NCBI GenBank assembly: GCA_963795715.1
Contig: CAWCIY010000004.1
Location: forward strand, 372,001 to 436,000
From: JAFEDN01 sp963795715
GTDB lineage: Bacteria > Pseudomonadota > Gammaproteobacteria > Coxiellales > Coxiellaceae
Length of the DNA stretch: 64,000 nucleotides
Direction of reading: 5' to 3'
The notes below the pieces were generated by a model. That model saw only the letters and a list, made by a program, of their open reading frames with translations, did no database searches and was not told where the DNA came from. Position numbers and translations under genes: made by a program. This document shows, in pieces, positions 36,087 to 46,365 of the stretch. Each line of letters starts with the position of its first letter. Positions within the stretch are counted from its first letter, which is position 1.

Positions 36087-39000
36087 TAACAACTGACGAC
36101 ACAGAAGGCATTCCATTATTGAATGCTACTGAATTAACAGCAGTGCCGGAATTGCCGGAAGATGATAATTCAAATAATGCCTATCACCCCTTGACTGAAT
36201 CTGATCCTTATACTGCGCTATATTCCTTTTTTAATTCAATAGATATAGATCGAGAAGATATTCAGCAAGCCGGTATTTCTGAACCTCATTTATTGAAACT
36301 TTATCAGAAAGAAACCGGTTGGTTCTCATTTTTGCAATGGTGCAGCATTGATCATATCGTAGAAAAAACTTTGCAATGGCCATTGTTGAGTCCCAAAGAT
36401 GTAAGTGAATCCGCCTCGGAATCCTGGTTTAGACGAGTACGTCCACAGGGACGTTCGATTTTATTAAAAAACGTTTGGGGATTGATGAAAGCCTATGGGA
36501 TCAGAGGTTTTACCAAAGGGGTAGAAACCAGCCTAACCGAATTCGTGCATTATTTTATTTATGCCATGCTGACCTATCGTTTAATCAATTGGGCTATGAC
36601 CGGACAAAATAATTTTGAAGAATTCCAAAGTTTATTTCAAGATTCCAACCAAAAAGGTATTGATAGTTTGGTGATTGCTTTGGCAAAATTAGAGGCGAAA
36701 TGGCTGCGGTTAATTTTAGTATCGCCAATCCTTATCGGCGCTTTGCAAAGTATAGTGAGTGTGTGGAGCACTCGAAAAATAAGTCCCGAGCAATTAAGAC
36801 AAATAACCAATGACATTTCTGAACAGCTAGGCAAGTCCAGCAGTTTTTATCGAGATACCGTGAGAGAAAAATTATCCATCTTACCGGGTGTACGCACTTT
36901 AGGTTCGAGAGTTCAGAAATTAGAACAGTTAACTCGTTGGGATGGGCGATTAACTTTTGAAGATCGACGTAAAAGCTTTGAAAGCATACAGCGTGCCGCA
37001 AAAGAATCTCATCAAATTGCTCAATTGAATATCTTGGAATCTCTGACGAAAATAGTGCATGGTGTTGGATTGAAAGATTTACCGCGTTTATATGCAGCAG
37101 GATATTTCAAAACCGATCTGTTAGAAATTCTATATGCTAAAACCACCGCACTTAAGGAACTAGAAGATTTGTCACAAACTTCAATTCAAACCTGGAAAGC
37201 AAAATTAACTTCTACGCCACGTCAAATTTATTCCACTTATTTATTATGGTGGTTAGGGTTATCGACCTCATTTTGGAAACAACGATTACCTTTCTTTATT
37301 TTTAAAGCAGTCAAATTAGCAATAGAGATTTTTTTCTTACAAAAGATCGCAGAAAGCATACTCGAAGCAATAAATTGTCCTGATAAACCGGGATTTCAAT
37401 TTGGCGATGGTTATCAAGATTGGGCTTCGGATTATACCGCCGAATGTTTTACTACCCGTCTTACTTTATTTCGCACAATGGATGTTAATGAAAGTGTTGA
37501 TGCTTTAGTAGCGGAAATTCCACGATATCATTTAACTGAATTGACGAGTTTGGATTTGTACCAAAAATATTTAACTGAAAAGGAAGCGTCGCAGATTATC
37601 CAAGCCGTGCTCCAGCAAAAAGCACCATTGAAAACATTAGATTTAAATGTTAATAAACTAAACGTTCTAAACAAAGAAATGCTTAACGGATTAACGCAAT
37701 TAAATTACTTAAATTTGGGGTACAACAAATTGAACACCCTAAGCGATGGGGTATTTAGTGGGTTAAGCCAATTAAATTACTTATATTTGTATAATAACCA
37801 ACTGAGCACCCTGAGCAATGGTGTATTTAGCGGGTTAAGCCAATTAAATACCTTGTATTTGGACAGTAACCAACTGAGCACTCTCAGCACCGATGTATTT
37901 AACGGGTTAAGTCAATTAAATTTCTTAAGTTTGAGCTCTAACCAACTGAGCGCCTTCAACGATGAGGTATTTAGGGGGTTAAGTCAATTAAATCGCTTAG
38001 ATTTGCGTAGCAACCAACTCAGTACTCTGAGCAGTGGCATATTTAGCAGGTTAAGTCAATTAAATCGCTTAGTTTTGTTTAACAACCAACTCAGTACTCT
38101 GAGCAATGACGTATTTAGCGGGTTAAGTAAATTAAATTACTTAGATTTGGGTTTCAACAAACTGAGTACTCTGTGCAACGATATATTCAGCAGTTTAAGC
38201 CAGTTAAATTCCTTAGATTTGAGCAGCAACAAACTAAGCACCTTGTGCAATGACGTATTCAGCAGTTTAAGCCAATTAAATCGCTTAGTTTTGTTTGGCA
38301 ACCAACTCAGTACCCTGAGCAATAGTGTATTCAGTGGGCTAAGCCAATTAAATAACTTAGATTTGAGGTTTAACCAACTGGACACCTTTAGCAGCTTCAC
38401 ATTGAACCCTTTGAATCAATTGCTAACATTACTATTAAATGAAAATTATTTTAATACCACAGCCATGATGGGTATTATCACTCAATTGCCGCCATCACTG
38501 ACCGAATTAGATATCGCCTTAAATCCAATGAATGATATCCCTCAAAATTTTTCAACATTACTGCCAATTTCATTACAGAGTTTATCCATAGGAGGTCGAT
38601 ATATTCCTAGAATATTAACTCGAGAATTTATGCAGCACTTCCCATTTCGATTGACTGCAATTTCGATTGAATTCTCCTTCATTACCAATATTATAGAAGG
38701 GACTTTTTTAGATTTCTCTGACTTAAGATCCTTTAGTTTGTTTGGCAATCGACTTCGCTCCTTGAATAACGGCGTATTTGGTGGGTTAAGCCAATTAAAT
38801 TTCTTATATTTGAGTAGTAATCGACTTCGTTCTCTGAGCAACGGTGTGTTTAGCGAGTTAAGTCAATTAAATTCTTTAGATTTGAGTAGCAACCGATTCC
38901 GTTCCCTGAGCAATGGTGTATTTAGTGGCTTAAGCCAATTAAACGACTTAAATTTGTGGGGTAACCAACTGAGCACCCTGAGCGATGGCGTATTCAGCGA

Positions 39001-40015
39001 GTTAAGTCAATTAAATTCTTTATATTTGACTAGCAACCGACTCAGCACCCTGAGCGATGGCGTATTTAGTGGGTTACGCCAATTAAATAGCTTAAGTTTG
39101 GATGGCAACCAACTCAGTATCCTGAGCAATGGTGTATTCAGTGGCTTAAGCCAATTAAATCACTTAGGTTTGGGCGGCAATCAACTCAGCACCCTGAATG
39201 ATAGTGTATTTAGCGGGTTAAGCCAATTAAATCGCTTAGTTTTGCATAGCAACCAACTCAACGCCCTGAGCTACAACCTCTTCAATGGACTAAATCAATT
39301 AACTTTATTGTTGTTGGGGAGCAATTATTTGAATGATACGGCCATTAAAAATTTAACTCGGAATTTTCCCTATCATTTAAATGACATAGATTTAACCTAT
39401 AATAATATAGGCAACGAAGGCGCTCTTGCTCTGGCAGAGCTAATCCCTTGCACTAATCTTACTCGTATTGATTTTGACGGCAACTTGGCTAACGATACTT
39501 CCTTAAACTTAGCTGCCCAAGAAAAAGCGTTAAGAAAAATCTGTGAAGATCAACGTTGCCATGCCAATTTACCCGCTTCGCAATCTTGTAACGTTCCACA
39601 GACTGGCCTTAATATGATGACTTGGGAAAGAGAGAGTTCTATTGAGATGCCTGATAAAGATAGCTTTACTGATATGAAGTCATCAACAGACAGCTACGCT
39701 TACAGTTTTTTTGCTTCTCATTCATTTACACCTTCCAGCTTACCATCTTTACCTAGCCCGGATTTTTTGACTAAAGATTCTTTAGCCACCGCAGGAACAA
39801 TGGCAGGCATTATAGGATTCAGCGTATTGCTTTACAAAAACGCTACAATGGTGAAAACCGTTGTTAACGCTGGTTGCCAATTATTGAAGGGTTATTTTGA
39901 TAGAACTTGTGATAACCTAAAAACCGCTACCAATTTCTATTCATTTCATTCACCCCATAAAACAAGGAAAGTATTATACACAGATACACGTCCGACAACT
40001 GCATTTAACAATTAA
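36047..40015 (+). CDS. Giant membrane-anchored LRR protein, paralogue 3 (diverged N-terminus)
   Basis: 1,322 residues, starting inside the end of paralogue 2 (AAGGAATACATT before ATG). The first 60 residues are unrelated to the other copies and the N-terminal domain is clearly diverged (WFRRVRPQGRSILLKNVWGL against WRRVRPAERSILLK), but the CPDKPGFQFGDGYQDW block, the LRR break and the Cys cap are kept. There are eleven LRRs before the break and eight after. Several units carry LCND..FSSLSQ, a variant absent from the other copies. Coupled translation with paralogue 2 is likely. Confidence 0.85.
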   Translation: MHGLTSNDSIQPLITTDDTEGIPLLNATELTAVPELPEDDNSNNAYHPLTESDPYTALYSFFNSIDIDREDIQQAGISEPHLLKLYQKETGWFSFLQWCSIDHIVEKTLQWPLLSPKDVSESASESWFRRVRPQGRSILLKNVWGLMKAYGIRGFTKGVETSLTEFVHYFIYAMLTYRLINWAMTGQNNFEEFQSLFQDSNQKGIDSLVIALAKLEAKWLRLILVSPILIGALQSIVSVWSTRKISPEQLRQITNDISEQLGKSSSFYRDTVREKLSILPGVRTLGSRVQKLEQLTRWDGRLTFEDRRKSFESIQRAAKESHQIAQLNILESLTKIVHGVGLKDLPRLYAAGYFKTDLLEILYAKTTALKELEDLSQTSIQTWKAKLTSTPRQIYSTYLLWWLGLSTSFWKQRLPFFIFKAVKLAIEIFFLQKIAESILEAINCPDKPGFQFGDGYQDWASDYTAECFTTRLTLFRTMDVNESVDALVAEIPRYHLTELTSLDLYQKYLTEKEASQIIQAVLQQKAPLKTLDLNVNKLNVLNKEMLNGLTQLNYLNLGYNKLNTLSDGVFSGLSQLNYLYLYNNQLSTLSNGVFSGLSQLNTLYLDSNQLSTLSTDVFNGLSQLNFLSLSSNQLSAFNDEVFRGLSQLNRLDLRSNQLSTLSSGIFSRLSQLNRLVLFNNQLSTLSNDVFSGLSKLNYLDLGFNKLSTLCNDIFSSLSQLNSLDLSSNKLSTLCNDVFSSLSQLNRLVLFGNQLSTLSNSVFSGLSQLNNLDLRFNQLDTFSSFTLNPLNQLLTLLLNENYFNTTAMMGIITQLPPSLTELDIALNPMNDIPQNFSTLLPISLQSLSIGGRYIPRILTREFMQHFPFRLTAISIEFSFITNIIEGTFLDFSDLRSFSLFGNRLRSLNNGVFGGLSQLNFLYLSSNRLRSLSNGVFSELSQLNSLDLSSNRFRSLSNGVFSGLSQLNDLNLWGNQLSTLSDGVFSELSQLNSLYLTSNRLSTLSDGVFSGLRQLNSLSLDGNQLSILSNGVFSGLSQLNHLGLGGNQLSTLNDSVFSGLSQLNRLVLHSNQLNALSYNLFNGLNQLTLLLLGSNYLNDTAIKNLTRNFPYHLNDIDLTYNNIGNEGALALAELIPCTNLTRIDFDGNLANDTSLNLAAQEKALRKICEDQRCHANLPASQSCNVPQTGLNMMTWERESSIEMPDKDSFTDMKSSTDSYAYSFFASHSFTPSSLPSLPSPDFLTKDSLATAGTMAGIIGFSVLLYKNATMVKTVVNAGCQLLKGYFDRTCDNLKTATNFYSFHSPHKTRKVLYTDTRPTTAFNN

Positions 40016-40088
40016 TCAAGATCATTTTTGTCGAGGTTGCACGGCAACCACGAGAACTGGATATTTCAATTAGAGGAGAGAAACCGAC

Positions 40089-43000
40089 ATGCAACTTGAA
40101 AACGTAACATCAGATAATAACAACCCCTTAATCCAATCACTTAGTATTCAAAGTAAAGACAGCAGCTATTTTAGTTTCCCTGAAGAACTGGATTATAGCG
40201 AGTTGGATGGATTTTTGTCCGGTCTAGATATTGAACGCAAAGGCATTGGGGTTAAAGATGAATATTTGCTGACACTATTTCATCAGGAGATGAGTACTTA
40301 TTCTTGGATGAAATGGAGCAGCCTGGATCATGCTTTGGAAAAAATATTGCAATGGCCTTTGCTGTCCGCTCATGATTTGGGGCTAGAAACTAAAAATAGC
40401 GCCTGGCGGAGAGTCAGACCGGCGGAGCGATCTATTCTGTTAAAAAATACTTGGGGTTTAGTTAAAGCGTATGCGGTGCAGGGATTTGTTCGCGGGTTAG
40501 AATTGGGATTATTTACCTCCATTCATGTTTTTATCTATTCCATGTTGTTCTATCGTTTGGTTAAACTGATTCAAACCGGTTCTACGAATGTTGATGAATT
40601 CCGTGCTTCGTTTATCGGCTCGGATCAAAAAGGAATTGATAGCTTAGTGCGTTTGCTAGCGGGATTAGAAGCCCAATGGCTGAGATTGATTTTAACCAGC
40701 CCGTTCATCATCGGCGGATTACAAAGTATCTCCAGTATGGTTGGAGCACGGCGCACCTCATCGGATGCTCTAAACAATTACACTCAAGCTATTAATACTC
40801 ATCTGCAAACAGGCGGCGGTTGGTTGCGGGATGGCGTGTATGAATATCTCCCGGGTATTTCCAGCATTGGTTTTTTATCATTAAGCGGAAAATTACAAAA
40901 ACTAGAAAGTTTGGTGCGTTGGGATGGCCGTTTATCCAGTCGCGAAAGAAGACAACTATTTGATGCTGTGTGTGAAGTAGCAGTCAAAGGAAAAAAAAGC
41001 ACTCAACTGAACGCTCTAATCTATCTTGCCAAAATTGCGCACGGTATAGGATTTAGAGACTTACCGCGTCTGAAAGAAGCCGGTTACTCGACAGAAGAAT
41101 TGATCACAATCTTATACACTAAAAGCAAAGCGTTGGAGTTACTGACTACGTTGCAGAAAGAGGAAGCTAACGAAAGTAAACCACTACGATGCCAAGCCAT
41201 TCAATCATTGCCGCAACGTTTATATCGTCAATATTTATTGTGGTGGTTATTAGGTTTAAAGACACAAGTACTAAAGCAACAATTGCCAGCTCTATTATTA
41301 AAAGGGATTAAGCTAACAGTAGAATTCTATTTTTTCCAAATGATTTTCCTCAGTATCTTAGAAGCGATTCGTTGTCCCGATAAACCGGGATACCAATTCG
41401 GCAATGGTTATCAAGATTGGGCCTCTGATTATACAGCGGAATGTTTTACCACTCGAATGAGTTTATTTCGCACTATTGATCCCAACGAAAGCGTAGATGC
41501 TTTAGTGTCGGAAATTCCGCAATATCACTTAACGGAATTGACCCATTTGAGTTTGTCCAGTAAATATTTAACTGATGATGAAGCATCACGGATTATCCAA
41601 GCTGTAGTTCGACAAAAAGCATCTTTGAAAACATTAGATTTAAGATGGAATATGCTAACTGTCATCAACAAAAAAATGTTTGAGGGGTTAACTCAATTAA
41701 ATTCCTTGAGTTTGCGGAGTAACCAACTGAGCACACTCAGCGAGGGTGCGTTTAGCGGGTTAAACCAATTAAATTACTTGTATTTGTATGATAACCGACT
41801 GAGTACGCTCAGCGAGGGGGTATTTACCAAGTTAAGCCAATTAAATTACTTGTATTTGTGGGGTAACCACCTGAGTACGCTCAGCGAGGGTGCGTTTAGC
41901 GGGTTGAGCCAATTAAATGGCTTGTATTTGGGGAGTAACCAACTGAGAATGCTCAGCGAGGGTGTATTTAGCGGATTAAGCCAATTAACTTCCTTGGATT
42001 TGGGTTATAATCAACTAAATGTGCTCAACAATGATGTATTTAGCCGGTTAAGCCAATTAAATTCGTTAGAGTTAATAGGTAACCAACTGAGTACGCTCAG
42101 CAATGGTGTATTTAGTGAATTAAGTCAATTAAATTCCTTGGATTTGAGTGGTAACCACCTGAGTACGCTCAGCGAGGGTGTATTTAGCGGGTTAAGCCAA
42201 TTAAATTACTTGTATTTGAATGATAACCGACTGAGTACGCTCAGCGAGGGGGTATTTACCAAGTTAAGCCAATTAAATTACTTGTATTTGCGTGGTAACC
42301 AACTGAGTGTGCTCAGCGAGGATGTATTTAATGGATTAAATCAATTACAATCTCTGGATTTATACTCTAACAATTTTAATATCACTACTATGATGAACGT
42401 TCTTACCCAATTGCCGCCATCACTCATCAAGTTAGATATTCGTTTCAATCCAATGGAATACATTCCACAAAATTTTTCGACTTTGCTACCTGTTTCTTTA
42501 CAGAGTTTATGGATAGGAGGGGATTATGTTCCTGAAACATTAACTCGGGAATTTATGCAGAATTTTCCGACGCGATTGAACCAATTAGGAATTGAATCTT
42601 CTCCTGTTATTAATATTACTCCAAACTGTTTTTTAGATTTCTCTCTATTGAACAGCCTGGATTTGAGTTCTAACCTACTCAATACACTGAGTACTGGTGT
42701 ATTTAGCGGGTTGAGCCAATTAAATTCCTTGGAGTTGTGGGGTAACCAACTGAGTACGCTCGAAGAGGATGCGCTTAGCGGGTTAAGCCAATTAAATTAC
42801 TTGGGTTTGGGGAGTAACCAACTGAGTACGCTCAGCAAAGGTGTATTTAGCGGGTTAAGCCAATTAAATGACTTGCTTTTGAGTGGTAACCGACTGAGTA
42901 CGCTCAGCGAGGGTGCGTTTAGCGGGTTAAGTCAATTAAATTCCTTGGTTTTGTGGGGTAACCAACTGAGTACGCTCAATGAGGGTGTATTTAGCGGGTT

Positions 43001-44018
43001 AAGCCAATTAAGTTCCTTGGATTTGGATAGTAACCAACTGAGCACGCTCAGCGAGGGTGCATTTAGCGGGTTAAGTCAATTAAATTACTTGTATTTGTAT
43101 GATAACCGACTGAGTACGCTCAGCAAGGGTGTATTTAGCGGGTTAAGCCAATTAAATTACTTGTATTTGTATGATAACCGACTGAGTACGCTCAGCGAGG
43201 GGGTATTTACCAAGTTAAGCCAATTAAATTACTTGTATTTGGGGAGTAACCAACTGAGTACACTCAGCGAGGGGGTATTTAGTGGGTTAGGCCAATTAAA
43301 TTTCTTGGATTTGCATAGTAACCAACTGAATGACACCACTATTAAAAATTTAACTCAGAATTTTCCTTATAAATTGCAAACATTAGATGTAAGCTATAAT
43401 CAAATAGGTAATGAAGGCGCACTTGCTTTAGCAGAAATTTTACCTTGTACTAATCTCACTACTATTTATTTTAATAATAATTCAGTTAACGATACTACCA
43501 TCGTCTTAGCCGCTCAACAAAAAACATTAAGAAAAGTCTGTGAAGATCAACGTTGTCATGCTAATTTGCCTGCCTCTCAATCTTGTAATATTCCAGGGTC
43601 TAGCTCTGATTTCAATATAATGACTTGGGGAAGAGAGAGCGATATTGATGTCACTGATGAAAACAACTTTACCGATATGAAATCATCGATAACCAGCCAT
43701 TTTTATAGCTTTTTTGCTTCTCATTCATCGACCCATTCCAGCCTCCCCTCTTTACCCAGCCCCGATTCTTTGACCAAAGATTCTTTAATCACCGTGGGAG
43801 CGATAGCGGCAACAGTGATAGGATTTGGTCTGCTTTATAAAAACGCTACGATGGTGAGAAATGCTGTCAATGCCGGTTGCCAATTATTACGGCGGTGTTT
43901 TTACAGAACCAGAGATGACTCCAAAATGTCTATGAACCCTCATTTATTTCATTCCCAAAATAAAATAAGGGGAATACAACCTATGGAATCACACCTATCA
44001 ACCCCATTCCTCCATTAA
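40089..44018 (+). CDS. Giant membrane-anchored LRR protein, paralogue 4 (mosaic)
   Basis: 1,309 residues, AGAGGAG before the start. The first 70 residues are identical to paralogue 2, whereas the break region (MMNVLTQLPPSLIKLDIRFN) and most LRR units and the C-terminus (CNIPGSSSDFNIMTWGRESD) match paralogue 1. There are ten LRRs before the break and nine to ten after; units such as YLYLYDNRLSTLSEGVFTKL occur several times, showing internal unit copying. Conserved TM segments and Cys cap. Confidence 0.85.
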   Translation: MQLENVTSDNNNPLIQSLSIQSKDSSYFSFPEELDYSELDGFLSGLDIERKGIGVKDEYLLTLFHQEMSTYSWMKWSSLDHALEKILQWPLLSAHDLGLETKNSAWRRVRPAERSILLKNTWGLVKAYAVQGFVRGLELGLFTSIHVFIYSMLFYRLVKLIQTGSTNVDEFRASFIGSDQKGIDSLVRLLAGLEAQWLRLILTSPFIIGGLQSISSMVGARRTSSDALNNYTQAINTHLQTGGGWLRDGVYEYLPGISSIGFLSLSGKLQKLESLVRWDGRLSSRERRQLFDAVCEVAVKGKKSTQLNALIYLAKIAHGIGFRDLPRLKEAGYSTEELITILYTKSKALELLTTLQKEEANESKPLRCQAIQSLPQRLYRQYLLWWLLGLKTQVLKQQLPALLLKGIKLTVEFYFFQMIFLSILEAIRCPDKPGYQFGNGYQDWASDYTAECFTTRMSLFRTIDPNESVDALVSEIPQYHLTELTHLSLSSKYLTDDEASRIIQAVVRQKASLKTLDLRWNMLTVINKKMFEGLTQLNSLSLRSNQLSTLSEGAFSGLNQLNYLYLYDNRLSTLSEGVFTKLSQLNYLYLWGNHLSTLSEGAFSGLSQLNGLYLGSNQLRMLSEGVFSGLSQLTSLDLGYNQLNVLNNDVFSRLSQLNSLELIGNQLSTLSNGVFSELSQLNSLDLSGNHLSTLSEGVFSGLSQLNYLYLNDNRLSTLSEGVFTKLSQLNYLYLRGNQLSVLSEDVFNGLNQLQSLDLYSNNFNITTMMNVLTQLPPSLIKLDIRFNPMEYIPQNFSTLLPVSLQSLWIGGDYVPETLTREFMQNFPTRLNQLGIESSPVINITPNCFLDFSLLNSLDLSSNLLNTLSTGVFSGLSQLNSLELWGNQLSTLEEDALSGLSQLNYLGLGSNQLSTLSKGVFSGLSQLNDLLLSGNRLSTLSEGAFSGLSQLNSLVLWGNQLSTLNEGVFSGLSQLSSLDLDSNQLSTLSEGAFSGLSQLNYLYLYDNRLSTLSKGVFSGLSQLNYLYLYDNRLSTLSEGVFTKLSQLNYLYLGSNQLSTLSEGVFSGLGQLNFLDLHSNQLNDTTIKNLTQNFPYKLQTLDVSYNQIGNEGALALAEILPCTNLTTIYFNNNSVNDTTIVLAAQQKTLRKVCEDQRCHANLPASQSCNIPGSSSDFNIMTWGRESDIDVTDENNFTDMKSSITSHFYSFFASHSSTHSSLPSLPSPDSLTKDSLITVGAIAATVIGFGLLYKNATMVRNAVNAGCQLLRRCFYRTRDDSKMSMNPHLFHSQNKIRGIQPMESHLSTPFLH

Positions 44019-44090
44019 TCAGGATTACTTTTGATGATTGATATATGCTAATGGGGTGAAAAAACTTCCCAGCGATCATTTTTTTATTTA

Positions 44091-45617
44091 TTATACCGCT
44101 GAAACAGAGGACAGCGCTAACGGATTTACCCGATAAAGAGTGGTTGGTTTACGAGTGTTTAATTTCACGGGTGGACTGATTAAATGACGTTCCTGCAATC
44201 GGGCTAATGCTTTCATTAATCGCTCGGATTGACCCTGTTTTTTATTCCTTAAGGCAAAACGAATTTCTGCCTGAGTAAAGGAACCCTGATTGTGGTTTTG
44301 AATCCATTGCCACACGATTTGAGCATCATCGCTGGCGGAATCCCGGCACATCCATTGAAACACCGTCAAGGCGTGGAGGCGAAGCACCTCGACTAAGCGT
44401 AAGGCGTTTTGCATCGTGGCGGCGTGGATATCCTGTTCTACTAAACCATATTCGGCCACGTGTAATAAACCGGCTAATCGCAGGGCAAATCCCGCTAATT
44501 TACCTCCCCAACCGGGGTAACTACCCAACAGGCCTTCAGGTCTTAATTCATTTTCTAATTGCAGTTGAAAAGCACGCCATAACGCCTGAGCTTCTGAAGA
44601 GAGCGAAAATATTTGCATATTTTCCCCAGGAATAGAAGTTTCTGTCTGTTGTCGGTTGTTGAGTAAAGTAATGATCATTTCGTCGTAAGCGGCTTGTAAC
44701 ACGGACGGCAGAGGTGGCGTATTATGGGTGCGATACCCCAGGTGGCTTTTGGGCAGCACATACAAAAATCGTTCCAGCACCCCTTTACCCAAATACGCTT
44801 TTTTTCCCGCCATATTTTGAATGACAATCGGTTGCACGGTCAGCACCACCGTTAAATACGGATTTAAAATCGTACTGCGATCTTTACGATGAACGCGCAC
44901 TTCGCCGCCATCAATACCTTTCAGTAGAATATCAATATTGGCGGAGCCGTGATTGTATAAACCCGCTAAAGTATCCAGGATGCCGCCTTCATCGGAAAAA
45001 ATCGCCAATTTTCCCCCTTGTTCCGCCACCAGATGGGTCAGTGATTCGGGTGTGGCGTCGTTAGTAAACAGCACCGGCAACGGAGAAACTTCAGTCAGCG
45101 CCATCTCTTGTTGAATAATCGCCTCAAATAAACGGCGTTGTTCTTCCGGATCTTCAGTTTTAGCCGCTTTGGTACGCAAATTTTCCAAAATGCGTTCTTC
45201 CGTTTTACGGGCGGCGCGCTGGCGTTTAATCTCATTTTCCCGCTGCTTTTTCTGTTCTTTTTCCCAACGCCAAAGCGGTTGGGTGCAGGCCCGCACCACC
45301 AGCGATTTATGATTAGCCGGCGGTAGCGCGATCAACGTATAAATATTCACGGGTTCGATCCACCCCATTTTAGGAGAGACGGCGCAATAACCGGCTAGTG
45401 CCGTGGATAATACCCCCAACAATGTCATCACACTGAGCGCCGGCGGCGTCTCACTGGCTTGAGCCAAGGCCCCGGCAAATTCACCCAGCACGCCAGGCAA
45501 CCAATCTGCCGGAATTTCAGGCGTTTCCAGCGGCTCAAATAAAATCGGTTCGTTCCAGGCGGCGGATTGCTCCCAGTTGGGTAACTCAATAATGGATTCA
45601 GGTATCGGATGAGCCAT
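44091..45617 (-). CDS. DUF3987 (YfjI-like) island protein, primase/helicase-like
   Basis: 508 residues. The order FAGALAQASETPPALSVMTL, LPPANHKSLVV (degenerate Walker A), ATPESLTHLVAEQGGKLAIF with SDEGG, and a central LTVVLTVQPIVIQ is typical of DUF3987 proteins carried by integrative elements next to AlpA and an integrase, probably acting in element replication. The P-loop has no Gly-Lys-Ser/Thr consensus beyond K-S. The C-terminal 80 residues look like a winged helix. It lies 4 bp after the next gene in the same operon. Confidence 0.85.
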   Translation of the reverse strand: MAHPIPESIIELPNWEQSAAWNEPILFEPLETPEIPADWLPGVLGEFAGALAQASETPPALSVMTLLGVLSTALAGYCAVSPKMGWIEPVNIYTLIALPPANHKSLVVRACTQPLWRWEKEQKKQRENEIKRQRAARKTEERILENLRTKAAKTEDPEEQRRLFEAIIQQEMALTEVSPLPVLFTNDATPESLTHLVAEQGGKLAIFSDEGGILDTLAGLYNHGSANIDILLKGIDGGEVRVHRKDRSTILNPYLTVVLTVQPIVIQNMAGKKAYLGKGVLERFLYVLPKSHLGYRTHNTPPLPSVLQAAYDEMIITLLNNRQQTETSIPGENMQIFSLSSEAQALWRAFQLQLENELRPEGLLGSYPGWGGKLAGFALRLAGLLHVAEYGLVEQDIHAATMQNALRLVEVLRLHALTVFQWMCRDSASDDAQIVWQWIQNHNQGSFTQAEIRFALRNKKQGQSERLMKALARLQERHLISPPVKLNTRKPTTLYRVNPLALSSVSAV

Positions 45618-45621
45618 GACA

Positions 45622-45981
45622 TTATCCTCGCAGGTTATGAATACCGAGTCGCAACACCAAGGTTTTAGACGCTCCTTGCCATTGGATAGCCTGTGCTAAA
45701 TCCATGGCGCGGGAAAATAAACTCAAATGCGCATACAGCACCCACACTTCGCGCTGAAAACAAAAATTCAATGCATAGTGTTCCGCCGGTTCCGGGCAGT
45801 ATAAACACACACCTTTGGACGAGCGGATGCGTTGCAGACTCAACCGATCAACTGCAATGAAAATAGGATTGCCAGTGGGATAATGACGTAATTCCTCGAT
45901 ATAAACAGGCGGAATAGGATGACAAACTAAGCGGGTAGTTTGCTTAGAAGAAAAAACGGGATCCAGATGGCTAGTGTTCAT
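45622..45981 (-). CDS. Hypothetical island protein
   Basis: 119 residues in the AlpA-to-DUF3987 operon (overlap 4 bp with the gene before, 4-bp gap after). The sequence includes LVCHPIPPVYIEELRHYPTG and CLYCPEPAEHYALNFCFQRE with a CxxC and further Cys. No domain recognised. Its tight packing suggests a role with DUF3987. Confidence 0.6.
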   Translation of the reverse strand: MNTSHLDPVFSSKQTTRLVCHPIPPVYIEELRHYPTGNPIFIAVDRLSLQRIRSSKGVCLYCPEPAEHYALNFCFQREVWVLYAHLSLFSRAMDLAQAIQWQGASKTLVLRLGIHNLRG

Positions 45982-46262
45982 GGATGGTCTCCCGTCTCTA
46001 AAGACTGCGCCGTGCTGCGATAACGACCGTGCTCATTCAGCCAGGCGTCCAGATCTTCTTTGTAGTAAAAAATCCGACCCCGCTTGATGTATTGCGGCCC
46101 GACACCACCGACGCGCCACATCGCCAGGGTTTTCTCACTCACGCCCAAGTAATGCGACGCATTGGGGACATCCATTCGGCCATCGGGATAGATATCGAGT
46201 GTGACTGTTTTTAATCGAAAATCGACTTCCTTTTTCATAGTAGGCTCCTGTGTTTTTTTCAT
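45978..46262 (-). CDS. AlpA/excisionase-like HTH (HTH_17) regulator
   Basis: 94 residues. The core DVPNASHYLGVSEKTLAMWR, GPQYIKRGRIFYYKEDLDAW is a MerR-like winged helix of the HTH_17 class used by excisionases and AlpA regulators. It is the first gene of the leftward operon, divergent from the integrase operon across 176 bp, as expected for a recombination directionality factor and regulator. Upstream lies the phased AGAA array. Confidence 0.8.
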   Translation of the reverse strand: MKKTQEPTMKKEVDFRLKTVTLDIYPDGRMDVPNASHYLGVSEKTLAMWRVGGVGPQYIKRGRIFYYKEDLDAWLNEHGRYRSTAQSLETGDHP

Positions 46263-46365
46263 CTAAAATGGGTCCCAGCCTGGATGACTGAAACCATTGA
46301 CATTAGCAGAGGGGGTTATTATAGTGAGCATTATCTGTCATGTAAAGTAATACAAATGTATTTTT

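Noticed and set aside
36637..38841. Long antisense ORFs under the LRR genes
   Set aside because: They are reverse-frame shadows of the repeats, Leu/Lys-biased, without ribosome sites.
30094..43330. 72-bp near-identical tandem units resembling a repeat array or CRISPR-like pattern
   Set aside because: The units are in frame, have no unique spacers, and encode LRRs; they are coding repeats.
28553..44018. A diversity-generating retroelement acting on the LRR codons
   Set aside because: No reverse transcriptase or template repeat is visible in the window, and the variable codons differ at all four bases rather than only at template adenines.
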